From: Lithobates sylvaticus
Lineage: Eukaryota; Chordata; Amphibia; Anura; Ranidae
Assembly: GCA_028564925.1 (NCBI GenBank)
Contig: CM053034.1
Location: 87,026,282 to 87,090,281 of the forward strand
Reading direction: 5' to 3'
DNA length: 64,000 nucleotides
Of the stretch, positions 21,706 to 32,121 are shown piece after piece. Position numbers and translations under genes: made by a program. Every line of letters begins with the position of its first letter. Within the stretch, counting starts at the first letter, position 1. The notes under the pieces are model-generated. The model had not been told where the DNA came from and searched no databases. It was given only the letters and a program-made list of their open reading frames with translations.

Positions 21706-21975
21706 CACCAGCATCACCTACCAGTGCCCCCCAGTGCCACCTACCACTGCCCACTACTACCCATCACTGCCCACAGTGTCACCTATCAATGCCCTCAATG
21801 TCACCTATCAGTGCCGCTTATCAGTGCCCACAGTGCCACCTATAAATCACCAATCAGTGCGTCATCACCAGTGCTGCCTATCCATGCCACCTACCAGTGC
21901 CACCTACCAGTGCCCATCAGTGCCACCCATCAGGGCCGTCTTATCAGTGCCTATCAGTGTCGTCTTATCTGTGCC
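21706..21975. repeat. Degenerate minisatellite (cagtgccacctat units)
   Basis: Imperfect repeats of cagtgccacctat/ccatcagtg give long Pro/Ser/Thr/Cys-rich open frames that are not genes. Confidence 0.85.
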
Positions 21976-22000
21976 TAAAAAAACATAAAATAACTGACTA

Positions 22001-22538
22001 AAGTATTCCCCTTCTTAGATGTGAGACACCTAGATCATCATTAGTGGAGCCAAATTCTCATCAAATCACTTTAAGTATGCCATCAGAAGCCTTTTTTTAT
22101 ATCTTTTTAGCCTCTGCTTCACTAAAAGTTATCAGCCATACCCGTTCTAAATCTGACCCATGTTACCTTGGAAATAAAGTCTGTATTGTTTCATATTTGT
22201 TTATATATTTGTTTATACTAAACAGAAATGTATTTGCCTTTCATGGTCCAGTTTGTAATGTTTCTTGTAGAGTTGCTTGTATGATGCCTGTTTGTGCAAG
22301 AATTCCGAAGACTGTTTATGTGCAGTATTTTCAAACTACATCCGAGCTTGTGCTGAGCGTGGAATCAGGCTTCAAAACTGGAGAGAACATATTTGTGGTA
22401 AGATCCAGGCATGTGTATTTTTTGCGGAAGCTTAGATGTGCTTGTCCATACCCAATGGGCCTGCAAACTTTATTATGCTGTGTTATGACAAGTTTACCAT
22501 CCCTACAGACAAATGACACGCAGGGGGAGTCAGCACAC
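22001..22538. other. Unassigned intronic or intergenic DNA
   Basis: A 165-codon plus-strand open frame (22044-22541) covers most of this stretch, but it shows no domain, no splice context and no cysteine spacing matching the mucin. No TE ends were found. Confidence 0.35.
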
Positions 22539-23426
22539 TAAGGCCTAATGTACACAGGATGCTGAGGCAACCTCTTCTGAACGATTTTTTGACAGCTTGA
22601 AACCTACGTTTAAAAACGCCCATTTACCCGCCTTTGCATGCTGTGTTTAGCAGCGTTTTGCCGCTTTTGCGCCTAGGAGCGTTTATTTCAGATAACATCA
22701 TAAGTCCCTCCCAAAGCACAAAAAAATTTATTATTTAACAATTTCAGACATTCTGTGAGACCAGAGTGAGTGGCAGCAGCTGAGAGAGCAGCAGTGTACT
22801 TGTATCTAACTCAATTTTGGTGCTTTTACTATGGATCCCATAATGAGCATATGTGAAGAAATGCTCCTGACGTTGCTGTTGATGAGGCTGGAAAGACGTT
22901 GGAAATTGTGTGCGAGGACCAGAGTTTGTCGCTATTGGACTCATCCATTGATTGCGCAGCGCATGTCTGCAGGATATTTTTCTAACATGTATGTACAGCT
23001 AGTGGTGTATTGGATTGGATCATGGGCTCATTAGGGGGATATAAATGGTCTATGAAGCATTGCAAGCAATTACAAGTTTTTAAAATATTTTTTTAGTAGT
23101 TTTTCATCATTTACTATAATTTTTAAGTTTTGTGATGTAAAAAAAAATAGGGCCCCTTAAAAAATGCTTCTAAACGAAAACGCGTCTAAACGCCGGTACT
23201 GAATTTAGACGCGTTTGGCGTCTGAAACGTCAGAAACTTCAGCGTCTGAACTAATTTTTTTGCCTTCAAAGAAAAGCCTCTAAACGCAACTGCCTAAAAA
23301 CGACTTTAAACAAACCTGTATACATGTACACATAAGATAACATTGGGTGAGTTCAGGGGCAGCTGAAAAAAGCATCCAACTGCGTCTGAACGTCCGTTTA
23401 CCAGCAGCAGTGTACATGAGGCCTTA
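22539..23426. mobile_element. Harbinger-derived non-autonomous element
   Basis: The 17-bp terminal inverted repeats are taaggcctaatgtacac (22539-22555) and gtgtacatgaggcctta (23410-23426), with one mismatch. The element contains the start of a PIF/Harbinger transposase (22831-23034) and repeated cgtctaaacg/cgtctgaacg subterminal motifs (23155-23400). The terminal bases are themselves TAA/TTA, so the 3-bp target duplication cannot be assigned with certainty. Confidence 0.65.
22831..23034 (+). pseudogene. Harbinger transposase N-terminal fragment
   Basis: The sequence starts MDPIMSICEEM and contains CRYWTHPLIAQRMSAGYFSN, which fits the conserved start of HARBI1-like transposases (a basic run, then W-x-H-P-[IL] and a GxF/Y-x-N-[LM]-Y motif). 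The DDE nuclease part is absent and a stop ends the frame at 23034. It is a 5' remnant kept inside a non-autonomous element. Confidence 0.6.
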
Positions 23427-24411
23427 TGGCTATCCCTTCACATAGGGGGAGAAGGGGGTGTGGGTAGATCCTGGCTTATCTTCAGGGCCCAATCACAATA
23501 ATGTGTTATGTTGCAATGCAGTAATGCATTAACAAGCGTTACGGCATGCATTAAACAAAAACAAAACCTTTCTGGAGCCAAAACAAAAAAATATTCTGGA
23601 CACAGTGTAGGAGGGTAGTACCTATGTGGACATTTATTGCCATCTACAGCCCAATTTGGCAGATTTCTATTCACTGCTTGTGAATATGAAGACACAACAG
23701 GAAGTGCAGGAAATGTTGCTCAATTCCTATTTAAAGCCCCAGTTGCGGACCTGGAAGAAATTCATTTTATGTAGAGTCAGGGAATCTTTTTCAGGATTTA
23801 ATTGCTGTATTTCACCTTATGATGGAGGAAAAATCTCTGTACTTTCCTATTTGATGTGTGTCAGGCAGAGCAAACAAAAAAAAAGTAAATTCCTGTCTTC
23901 AGTAGTCTGGATTTAAATGGGATATTTATACACTGTGTACTGTATGTCTAGAGATATATTGCCTCTGTTGTGATACACTATGTGATTTATTATTGCTCTG
24001 TGCCTTTAAGATTTGTTCCCTCTATCTGAACACTCTCTTCCACCATAGTTCTGTATATTCCCCTCCCCTTCCTCTCTCTGATTCATTGTGCTCAGTCAGT
24101 ATACCTCATGCTGTAACATTTTCCATGTGGCTTACAACACCAATATTTTTCTACCTATGAATATCCATCATTAAACGGAACATTCGAAAAGGATCCATTG
24201 TCTGTCTCTCTAACAGCGAGTTATTCATTGAGTTAAGCTGTCTCAATTGATGCAAGGGATAAATAGAACACCAGGTCGTGTAAGTCATATATGAAGCTAG
24301 AGATAACGTTTATTGCCTTGTAGTTGAGTCAGAATAGCCTCATTTAAAATCCTTCAATATGTCCCATTAATTTATTTGATAAGCAACATCAACAGTTCTT
24401 CTTCCTTTCAG
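23427..24411. other. Intronic DNA upstream of the mucin exon
   Basis: No further exon was recognised. An AT-rich stretch at about 23935-24215 has an LTR-like feel (attaaacggaacattc near its end) but no matching repeats. The last bases are a good acceptor, cttcctttcag, at 24401-24411. Confidence 0.4.
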
Positions 24412-24667
24412 ATAAATATGAAAAAGAATGTCCATCTACAATGAACTTCCAGTACAATGTAGATAAATGCCAGCCCACCTGCATGGCTTTGAGTGAAACA
24501 GATGAATCCTGTTTATTGTCATTTGTCCCTACCGAAGGCTGTGTCTGTAACCAAAATTTGTACATGAATGAGAAAGGTGAATGTGTTGCCATCAGCCATT
24601 GTTCATGTTATCGTGCTGGATTCTACCACAACCCTGGAGAAAAGATTTATCTAAATGGCATAGAGTG
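24412..24667 (+). CDS. Gel-forming mucin (MUC5AC/MUC5B/MUC2 type), TIL2 domain exon
   Basis: A 256-bp internal exon lies between acceptor cttcctttcag and donor G|gtatgt. Two bases complete a codon from the previous exon (Asp if that base is G), 84 codons follow, and two bases are carried on. The peptide KYEKECPSTMNFQYNVDKCQ continues with CQPTCMALSETDESC, FVPTEGCVCNQNLYMNEKGE and HCSCYRAGFYHNPGE. The nine-cysteine spacing is that of the trypsin-inhibitor-like (TIL) module after the second VWD-C8 unit of secreted mucins, best matching MUC5B/MUC5AC as remembered. Von Willebrand factor has a related module but fits less well. These N-terminal D assemblies drive disulfide multimerisation in the secretory pathway. 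The exact paralogue cannot be decided from this exon. Confidence 0.9.
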
Positions 24668-24817
24668 GTATGTATTTGATTCCAATATTGGTGCCTTAGT
24701 CCTGATCAGGGAGTATTAACTGGTTATTTTGTGACACAAAAACACTCACTGGGTCAGTGTTAGGACTGGTGCACATTGCAGTGTTAGCCTTAAAGTGGAT
24801 GTAAACCCAAAATGTCG

Positions 24818-25001
24818 ATGTCATAATGTAGAGAATAAGATTTCCTTTCATTTGAGCCCAGTCTTGCCACACAGATTTACTCCAGCCCTGAGAAATCCTC
24901 TTTTATTGTTCAGTTAGAAAGATCTTGACAAAGTGCTAAAAACTTTGTCAAAAACGCCCCCTTGCTGTGAGTGACAGGTGATTTACATATCTCATGCACT
25001 A
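24818..25001. repeat. Left arm of 184-bp inverted repeat
   Basis: Pairs with 25249-25432 and differs at only a handful of positions. Confidence 0.9.
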
Positions 25002-25248
25002 GCCTAAAAGAGGCACATCCTGTGTAATTATAAAAAGTGAGAAATCCACCCCTCCCCTACATAAAAAATCCTGTGATCAATGTATCCTCAGACACACACA
25101 CTGCACTATAACAATCATCAGATCACTGCATGTTCTACTCTGCCCAGCTCTGACTACATACATCTCCCCTATATTCTTCTTGCTGTTCACTCGAATACAT
25201 TTATTTTCACTCTGGTCTGTGGATCTGTGGTCTGTGCCTGTCTCAGGG

Positions 25249-25432
25249 TAGTGCATGAGATATGTAAATCACCTGTCACTCACAGCAAGGGGGCGTTTTT
25301 GACAACGTTTTCAGCACTTTGTCAAGATCTTTCTAACTGAACAATAAAAGAGGATTTCTCAGGGCTGGAGTAAATCTGTGTGGCAAGACTGGGCTCAAAT
25401 GAAAGGAAATCCTATTCTCTACATTATGACAT
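25249..25432. repeat. Right arm of 184-bp inverted repeat
   Basis: Inverted copy of 24818-25001. Confidence 0.9.
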
Positions 25433-25798
25433 AAAATTGCACTTATTTCTGCACTCCTGTCACCCAGATTCAGCTGATATCATGGAGCTGGTTCAGGCTG
25501 TGCAAGAAACCCGACTTTAATGTCAGGATCCACCCAGATGCCTGACCCGCATTTGGCTCAGCCTCTGTGTGCCACTGAGAGGCTGAGTTAGCTGCTCCTT
25601 TCCTCTCCACAGCCTGGCACTCCAGTGAACACTGGAGGGGCAGAGTAGAGAGCCAGTGATTGACAGTCACTGCTCTCTGCTCAGTGAAGACTGAGAACTG
25701 AGTGTCAGTGGTCATGTGAGCACTCAGTTCTAAATCTTAAAGCCGGTGAATATTCACATAGGTGAATATGTATGTTAACTCTCGCACTTCTCCTTTAA

Positions 25799-26320
25799 AG
25801 TGGTTGTAAACCCTTACATATACCCACTAAAGTGACTAGCCTCAGGTGATAACACATTAAAACAAATCCTCCTACATGAGTTGTACCCGTTTATCTGCAG
25901 CCATCTCTTCTCTACGTCTGTTCAAAGTACAGAATTTATAAATTTTGTCTAAGATTTTAGAGAGCGGGGAGTTGAAGTTACACTCTGCAGAGCTCAGTGA
26001 CAGGTGATTGGAGGGAAGGGACACACCCCCTTTACCAAGCACAGAAGAACAGAGCTGAAGCTGTCAATTACAGGCTGTGTGCTGACGCTCCCTCCCCTGT
26101 CACATTTTTTTCTACTGGTACCAGGAAAGGCAGCAGCCAGGAATGACACTTTGTGCCCTGGATACAGTACCCAATCCATGTGATTGCTGTAGTGCAATCA
26201 ATCAGCTTATGAGTTTGGGTATCAGCACTTCTTATTTCCATGTTTTGTATACAAAATTGTTTTTAATTGTGCCATGTGAGAATTTTTTACTCGTGTTTCA
26301 ATAAATCATACTTTTTTATT
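25799..26320. mobile_element. TTAA-target element of the same end type (right end unclear)
   Basis: It starts agtggttgtaaaccc right after TTAA at 25795-25798. No matching right terminus was seen before the next MITE at 26322, so its extent is uncertain. Confidence 0.4.
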
Positions 26321-26321
26321 A

Positions 26322-26896
26322 CCGTATATACTCGAGTATAAGCTGACCCGAATATAAGCCGAGGCACCTAATTTTACCACAAAAAACTGGGAAAACTTAT
26401 TGACTCGAGTATAAGTCTAGGGTGATAAATGCGCAGCTACTGTAAGTGGAAAAGAGGTTCAATAATGCCCATTTGCAGCCTCACTGTGCCCATTTGCATG
26501 CCTCACTGTGCCCATTTGCAGCCATACATTAAACTTGGTAGTTAAGGGTTCCTAGATGCCCCTAGCTGCAGCCAAAATTTGGACTCTCTGGACCCAAAGT
26601 GTCTGAAATGACATTGCTGCAGATGGACACAGTAGACCGACTTTGGGGCCCTGTATCTCGGGGGCCACTTGGTGCTAGGAATCCCAAATTTGGTGTACAA
26701 ACCCATTGGAACTAGCACTACAACATATTCAATGGGGATCTTAGCACCAAGTGGCCCCCAGATACGGGGCCCCAATATCGGGTCAGAAAATGTCATTCTC
26801 TGCTGCAGAAAAGTGCTTGACTCGAGTAAGCCGAGGGGGGCATTTTCAGCACAAAAAATGTGCTGAAAAACTTGGCTTATACTCGAGTATATACGG
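26322..26896. mobile_element. MITE with ccgtatatactcgag ends
   Basis: The terminal inverted repeat is perfect over at least 22 bp (26322-26343 and 26875-26896) and is itself palindromic around CTCGAG. TA flanks both sides, consistent with a TA target. Inside are three short repeats of gcctcactgtgcccatttgc (about 26470-26525) and a second copy of the actcgagtaagccgag motif at 26819-26836. Confidence 0.8.
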
Positions 26897-27756
26897 TATA
26901 TATTGTTATGTTTGGTTGCCTTTAAGAAAGTCCCAATTCAGAGATTATGGCAACCCTGATTCAGCCCTAGATGAAATAAATAGCATTCTGACCAACAAGA
27001 GTTAACTGCGTGTGATGTCTAAGGGACAAAAAGCACCTCTAATTCCCTGATCCTCTGCTCCCCTGGCAGACGGCACTCCCCTATGTTCCGATGGTGGACT
27101 GTTTCACAGCGTCCTCTTGTCCAGTACTGGGCTATTGTCTCTGCATCAGTCTTAACATTATTAGAATACATTAGACCACCAATGCATAGGGAAGAAGATG
27201 CTGTGGAGACTGGTCTAGCAGTGTAGATGAGTCTGCAGGAGCAGGTGAGTAGTTAAGTAAAAGTGCTTTGCTAAGTTCCCTGCACTTAAACAAATTGCTA
27301 ACTCTTGCAGTGCAGGTTCATCCCCACTGCAAGGGAACATTTTTAGGTTTCCTAGTGTTCAGCTTTAAAGGTTATTTATAGCCAAAACTTTTTGAATTTG
27401 GTAAAGCATAGGGAAGGGTTAAAACAGCTATTGCTGTCTGTGTAATTTTGGGGACATTTCTCTTGACCTCCTGTCAAAGAGACACAACAGGAAGCAAGAG
27501 GAAATCTCTACAACATCTTTACATCTCTTGTTCTGGTAAGCACTTAAAAATGTTGGATTTACCATTACTTTCTGTCTCAGCAAAGATCAGTTCAGGCATT
27601 TTGGATCCTAGTCTAAACCAGAAAGTGATCCTGGAAGTGTTCTTCACTTAGCAGTTCTGGGTTTGCAGCTGTTAGATTCTGGCAGGAATGTGAACAAGTC
27701 AGTGCTCGACTTGCATGGAGACAATGCAGGGCTGACCCCAGATATCTGCATGTAGA
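26897..27756. other. Intronic DNA, nothing recognised
   Basis: No exon, TE domain or terminal repeat could be supported here. Confidence 0.4.
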
Positions 27757-28130
27757 GGACTAAGGATGAGCCAAACACACCTGGGTTTGGCTCACTGAGG
27801 TTCAGCCCAACATAGCAAAAGTTCAGATGCTGAATCTGAACCCTATTCAAGTCATTGGGAACCAAATCTGTCAAATACAATTTTTCTATTTTAAGGCTAA
27901 TAGTCAAGGGATTGGCAAACAAGTGCATGAGGGAGCTGGACATGTACCAATGCAAAAAAAAAAAATGCAGAGAACATAATAATGCTGCAAGTGCAACATT
28001 AAAAAAAAATATATTTTTTAAAATAAGTGCTTTGAAGTGGTGCATCACTACCATATGAACAAAGTAGTATAACAAAAGCAACATTTACAATGGGGAAAAA
28101 AATTAGTTTAATTACTTACCTACTGGGCAC
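27757..28130. mobile_element. hAT terminal fragment
   Basis: The start ctaaggatgagccaaacac resembles the hAT end tagggatgagccgaacac seen inverted at 62436-62453. The following sequence has the same context (attcaagtcattggga). The other end is missing. Confidence 0.5.
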
Positions 28131-28222
28131 ATTTAACCCCTCCATGCCCAGGCCAATTTTCAGCTTTCATCGCTGTCACACGTTGAATGACAACTGTGTG
28201 GTCATGCAACGCTGTACCCAAA

Positions 28223-28253
<31 letters not shown>

Positions 28254-28835
28254 CTTTTTTTTTGTGGTATTTAATCACCACTGGGTTTTTATTTTTTGCA
28301 AAAAAAAAAAGACAGAAAATGTTGAAAAAAAAAAAGTTTTTCTTTGTGTTATAAAATATTGTAAATTAGTAATTTTTCTTCTTCACTAATGAAGCTGATG
28401 AAGCTGCACTGATAGGCACTGATGAAGCGTCACTGATGTGTACTGATGAGACAGTACTGAAGGGCACTAATGAGGTGGCACTAATAAGGAGGCACTAATA
28501 TGCAGCACTGATGGGCACTGATAGGCAGCACTGATAGGCAGTACTGATGCGCACTGATAGATGGCACTGATTGACACTGATAGGCAGCATGTATGGGCAT
28601 TGATAGGAGGCAAGGATAGGCTGCAGTGTTGGAGACTGATTGGCAGCACTGATGGCCGGCACTGGTGAGCAGGCATTGATGGGTACTGAAGGGCAGCACT
28701 GACTGACATCACCAATTGGCACTGACTGACATCACCGCTGGGCACTGTTGGGGCTGCACTGTACCCTGATTATCTGTGCAGATCTCCACTGTGAGGAAAT
28801 GCCGCTGATTGGCTCCGCTCTCCTCTCCTCACTAG
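28131..28835. mobile_element. Non-autonomous element with poly-T tracts and minisatellite
   Basis: It begins at TTAA with cccctccatgcccaggcc near 28133, has long T and A runs (28226-28247, 28300-28340) and a degenerate minisatellite of ggcactgatagg/agcactgat units (28395-28745). This is the same repeat type as 21706-21975 in opposite orientation. No coding sequence; right boundary uncertain. Confidence 0.45.
28395..28745. repeat. Degenerate minisatellite (gcactgatgg units)
   Basis: Imperfect tandem units of ggcactgatagg and relatives produce spurious open frames on both strands. Confidence 0.85.
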
Positions 28836-29062
28836 ACATGGGCCAAACATTCCCCTGTTTGGTTCACCTCAGAGCTCCCAAACAGGGGAAATGCTCTAAC
28901 CCAAACAGAGAACCCTATTTAAGTCTTTGGGAGCCTAAGAAGAAAAATCAAAAGTGCCCATGTTGAAGGCGTATATGCAAGTAATTAACCATAAAAGGGT
29001 ATGAGGTTTCAGGTACTGCCCTGGGGACATGTGTGAATGTTTTTTTTTCAGGAGCATTGATT
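28836..29062. mobile_element. hAT terminal fragment, split by a MITE
   Basis: The start tagacatgggccaaacattc and the later aaaagtgcccatgttgaagg, ggcgtatatgcaag and tgccctggggacatgtg track the terminal sequence of the hAT copy at 56724 (gcttatatgcatgg, gccccaggggacatgta). It is interrupted at TTAA (29063-29066) and probably continues at 30063-30104. Confidence 0.55.
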
Positions 29063-29066
29063 TTAA

Positions 29067-30058
29067 CCACTTCCCGACCGGTGCGCAATGATGTACGTCG
29101 TCGAAAAGGCACGGACAGGCATAAGGGCGTACAGGTACGTCCCTTTGAATGTGCCGCTGCCCCATCGCGTGCGCATCGCCGGTGGCGCGCGCGCCGGTTG
29201 GGACCTCCGTGAGTCTGATCGCGGGTCCCGCGGACTCGATCGGCGTGGGGATACCCGCGATCGTCTAACGGGGAGGATGAACGGGGAGATGCTGAAGTGA
29301 ACAAGCATCTCCCCGTTCTGCCTAGCAACAAGTGACACTGATCTCTGCTCCCTATGATTGGAGCAGAGATCAGTGACTGTCACACAGCCACGCACCCCAT
29401 AGTTAGCAACACGCCCCTAGGACACACTTAACCCCTACACTGCCACCTCCTGGGTAACCCCTTCACTGCCAGTGTCATTTACACAGGAATCGGTGCATTT
29501 GTATAGCGCTGATTGCTGTATAAATGACAATGGTCCCAAAAATGTGTCAAAAATGTCCGATGTGTCCGCCATAATGTCGCAGTCACAATAAAAATCGCTG
29601 ATCGCCACCATTACTAGTAAAAAAAAATATTAATAAAAATGCTATAAAACTATCCCCTATTTTGTAAACGCTATAAATTTTGCGCAAACCAATCAATAAT
29701 CGCTTATTGCGTTTTTTTTTTTTTTTACCAAAAATATGTACAATACGTATCGCCCTAAACTGAGGAAAAAAATATGTTTTTATATATTTTTGGGGGATAT
29801 TTATTAAAGCAAAAAGTAAAAAATAATCCTCTTTTTTCAAAACTGTCGCTATTTTTTTGTTTATAGCGCACAAAATAAAAACCTCAGGGGTGATCAAATA
29901 CCACCAAAAGAAAGCTCTATTTGTGGGAAAAAAAGGACGTCAATTTTGTTTGGGAGCCACGTCGCATGACCGCGCAATTGTCAGTTAAAGCGACACAGTG
30001 CCGAATCGCAAAAAGTGCTCTGGTCTTAAGCCAGCAAAATGGTCCGGTCTGAAAGTGG
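29067..30058. mobile_element. piggyBac-type non-autonomous element (ccacttcccgacc ends)
   Basis: The left end ccacttcccgaccgg and right end ccggtctgaaagtgg are inverted relatives, flanked by TTAA at 29063-29066 and 30059-30062. A perfect 16-bp-arm hairpin (cactgatctctgctcc) lies at about 29335-29376. No transposase is visible. Confidence 0.8.
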
Positions 30059-30299
30059 TTAATTATGCTTAAAGTACAACAATAAAAAAAAAAAATTCCT
30101 TTAAATACATAGTTGCATAGTAGGTGAGGTTGAAAAAAGACACAAGTCCATCAAGTCCAAGCTATGTGTCTGATTATATGTCAGTATTACCTTGTATATC
30201 CCTGTATGTTGTGGTCGTTCAGGTGCTTATCTAATAGTTTCTTGAAACTATCGATGCTCCCCGCTGAGACCACCACCTATGGAAGGGAATTCCACATCC

Positions 30300-31860
30300 T
30301 TGCCACTCTTACAGTAAAGAACCATCCATTTAGTTTAAGGTTAAACCTCTTTTTGTCTAATTTTAATGAGTGGCCACGAGTCTTGTTAAACTCCCTTCCG
30401 CAAAAACATTTTATCCCTATTGTGGGGTCACCAGTATGGTATTTGTATATTGAAATCATATCCCCCCTCAAGCGTCTCTTCTCCAGAGAGAAATAAGTTC
30501 AGTGCTCGCAACCTTTCCTCATAACTAATATCCTCCAGACCCTTTATTAGCTTTGTTGCCCTTCTTTGTACTCACACTATTTCCAGTACATCCTTCTTGA
30601 GGACTGGTGCCCAGAACTGGACAACATACTTTAGGTGCGGCCGTACCAGAGTCTTGTAGAGCAGGAGAATTATCATTTTATCTCTGGAATTAATCCCCTT
30701 TTTAATGCATGCTAATATTCTGTTTGCTTTGTTAGCAGCAGCTTGGCAGTGCAGGTCCATTTCCATCCTAGATTCCCCCAGACGTTCTCCCCCCAGTGTA
30801 TAGATTGCATTCATATTTTTGCCACCCAAAGTCATTATTTTACATTTTTCTACATTGAACTTCATTTGCCATGTAGTTGCTCACCCCATTAATCTGTTCA
30901 GATCTTTTTGCAAGGTTTCCACATCCTGCGGAGAAGTTATTGCCCTGCTTAGCTTAGTATTGTCCGCAAATACAGATATTGAACAGTTTACCCCATCCTC
31001 CAGGTCGTTTATGAACAAATAAACAGGATTGGTCCCAGCACAGAACCCTGGGGGATCCCACTACCCACCCCTGGCCATTCCCAGTACTCCCCATTTATCA
31101 CCACCCTCTGAACTCGCCCTTGTAGCCAGTTTTCAATCCATGTACTCGCCCTATGGTCCATGCCAACGGACCTTATTTTGTACAGTAAACGCTTATGGGG
31201 AACTGTGTCAAATGCTTTTGCAAAATACAAATACACCATGTCTATGGGCCTTCCTTTATCTAGATGGCAACTCGCCTCCTCATAGAAGGTTAATAGATTG
31301 GTTTGGCAAGAACGATTCTTCATGAATCCATGCTGATTACTGCTAATGATACCATTCTCATTACTAAAATCTTGTATATAGTCCTTTATCATCCCCTCTA
31401 ATGCCGCGTACACACGGTCGGAAAACCTTTCTATCGGATTTTCCGATCGTGTGTATGCAATTCCGACACGCAAAATTCTGACGCATGCTCGGAAACAATT
31501 CGGCGCATGCTCGGAAACATTAAACTTCCCTTTTATAGTGCTGTCGAACGTGTTTAATGTTGCTGTGTTACTGACATTTGAGCGAAATTCCATCGGAATT
31601 CCGACGGGAAAACCATCAGAGCTTTTTCCGACAATAATTCCAACCGTGTGTATGCGGCATAAGAGTTTACATACAATTGATGTTAGGATATCTGGTCTGT
31701 AATTCCCAGGGATGTATTTTGGGCCCTTTTTAAATATTGGTGCTACATTGGCTTTTCTCCAATCAGCTGGTACCATTCCAGTCAGTAGACTGTCAGTAAA
31801 AATTAGGAACAATGGTCTGGCAATTACTTGACTGAGTTCCCTAAGTACCCTCGGGTGCAA
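30300..31860 (-). pseudogene. CR1 reverse transcriptase remnant
   Basis: Reading leftwards: VPADWRKANVAPIFKKGPKY and GNYRPDILTSIVCKLL (31800-31660), then after the MITE FMKNRSCQTNLLTFYEEASC, AKAFDTVPHKRLLYKI and GIPQGSVLGPILF (31340-31010). The active-site line reads FADNTKLSRA (about 30940-30970) instead of FADD, so one catalytic Asp is lost. The thumb segment KCKIMTLGGKN and VRPHLKYVVQFWAP follow (30850-30580). Several frame changes and stops make it inactive. The motif set (DWR-x-ANV-P-[IL]-FKKG, GNYRP) is diagnostic of CR1. Confidence 0.9.
31402..31659. mobile_element. Harbinger-type MITE inserted in CR1
   Basis: The 258-bp element has terminal inverted repeats tgccgcgtacacacggt and accgtgtgtatgcggca (15 of 17 match) and a TAA duplication at 31399-31401 and 31660-31662, the 3-bp target of Harbinger elements. 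Related sequence occurs at 55590-55950. Confidence 0.85.
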
Positions 31861-32121
31861 GGCATCTGGTCCCGGTGATTTATTAATGTTAAATTTCCCA
31901 AGTCTAATTTTAATTCTGTCCTCTGTTAACCATGGAGGTGCTTCCTGTGATGTGTCATGAGGATAAACACTGCAGTTTTGGTTACTGAAGCCCCTGATTC
32001 CCTTGTGAAGACTGTGGAGAAGAATAAATTCAATACCTTTGCCATCTCCCCATCCTTTGTAACCAGATGTCCTTCCTCATTCTTTATGGGGCCAATATGG
32101 TCTGTCCTCCTTTTTTACTGT

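Larger units (their letters stand above)
21447..22000. mobile_element. Right part of the MITE split by the Ty3 element, with hairpins and minisatellite
   Basis: The sequence resumes after the target duplication. It contains two strong hairpins (21559-21597 and 21624-21660) and a degenerate minisatellite of agtgcc/cacctatc units (about 21706-21975). A similar minisatellite in the opposite orientation occurs at 28395-28745, so both belong to the same kind of non-autonomous element. Confidence 0.5.
24794..25794. mobile_element. TTAA-target element with long internal inverted arms
   Basis: The left end agtggatgtaaaccc follows TTAA (24790-24793). The right end (gcgagagttaac...ggagaag in reverse) precedes TTAA (25795-25798). 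Inside, two 184-bp arms (24818-25001 and 25249-25432) are near-perfect inverted copies separated by about 250 bp. The same end type (TTAA-AGTGG-TTGTAAAC) recurs at 25795, 57193 and 58132. Confidence 0.6.

Noticed and set aside
21647-21988. Pro/Ser/Thr/Cys-rich frames as mucin tandem-repeat domain (also minus strand 28467-28745)
   Set aside because: They are translations of the agtgcc minisatellite in several frames, with no splice signals. The match to a mucin theme is coincidental.
22044-22541. 165-codon open frame as an upstream mucin exon (it contains several cysteines)
   Set aside because: Cysteine spacing does not match C8 or TIL modules, and no acceptor/donor pair gives the phase needed at 24412.
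23935-24215. Possible retroviral LTR in the intron upstream of the first exon
   Set aside because: Only composition and a vague end pattern suggest it. No TG...CA ends with a duplication and no second copy.
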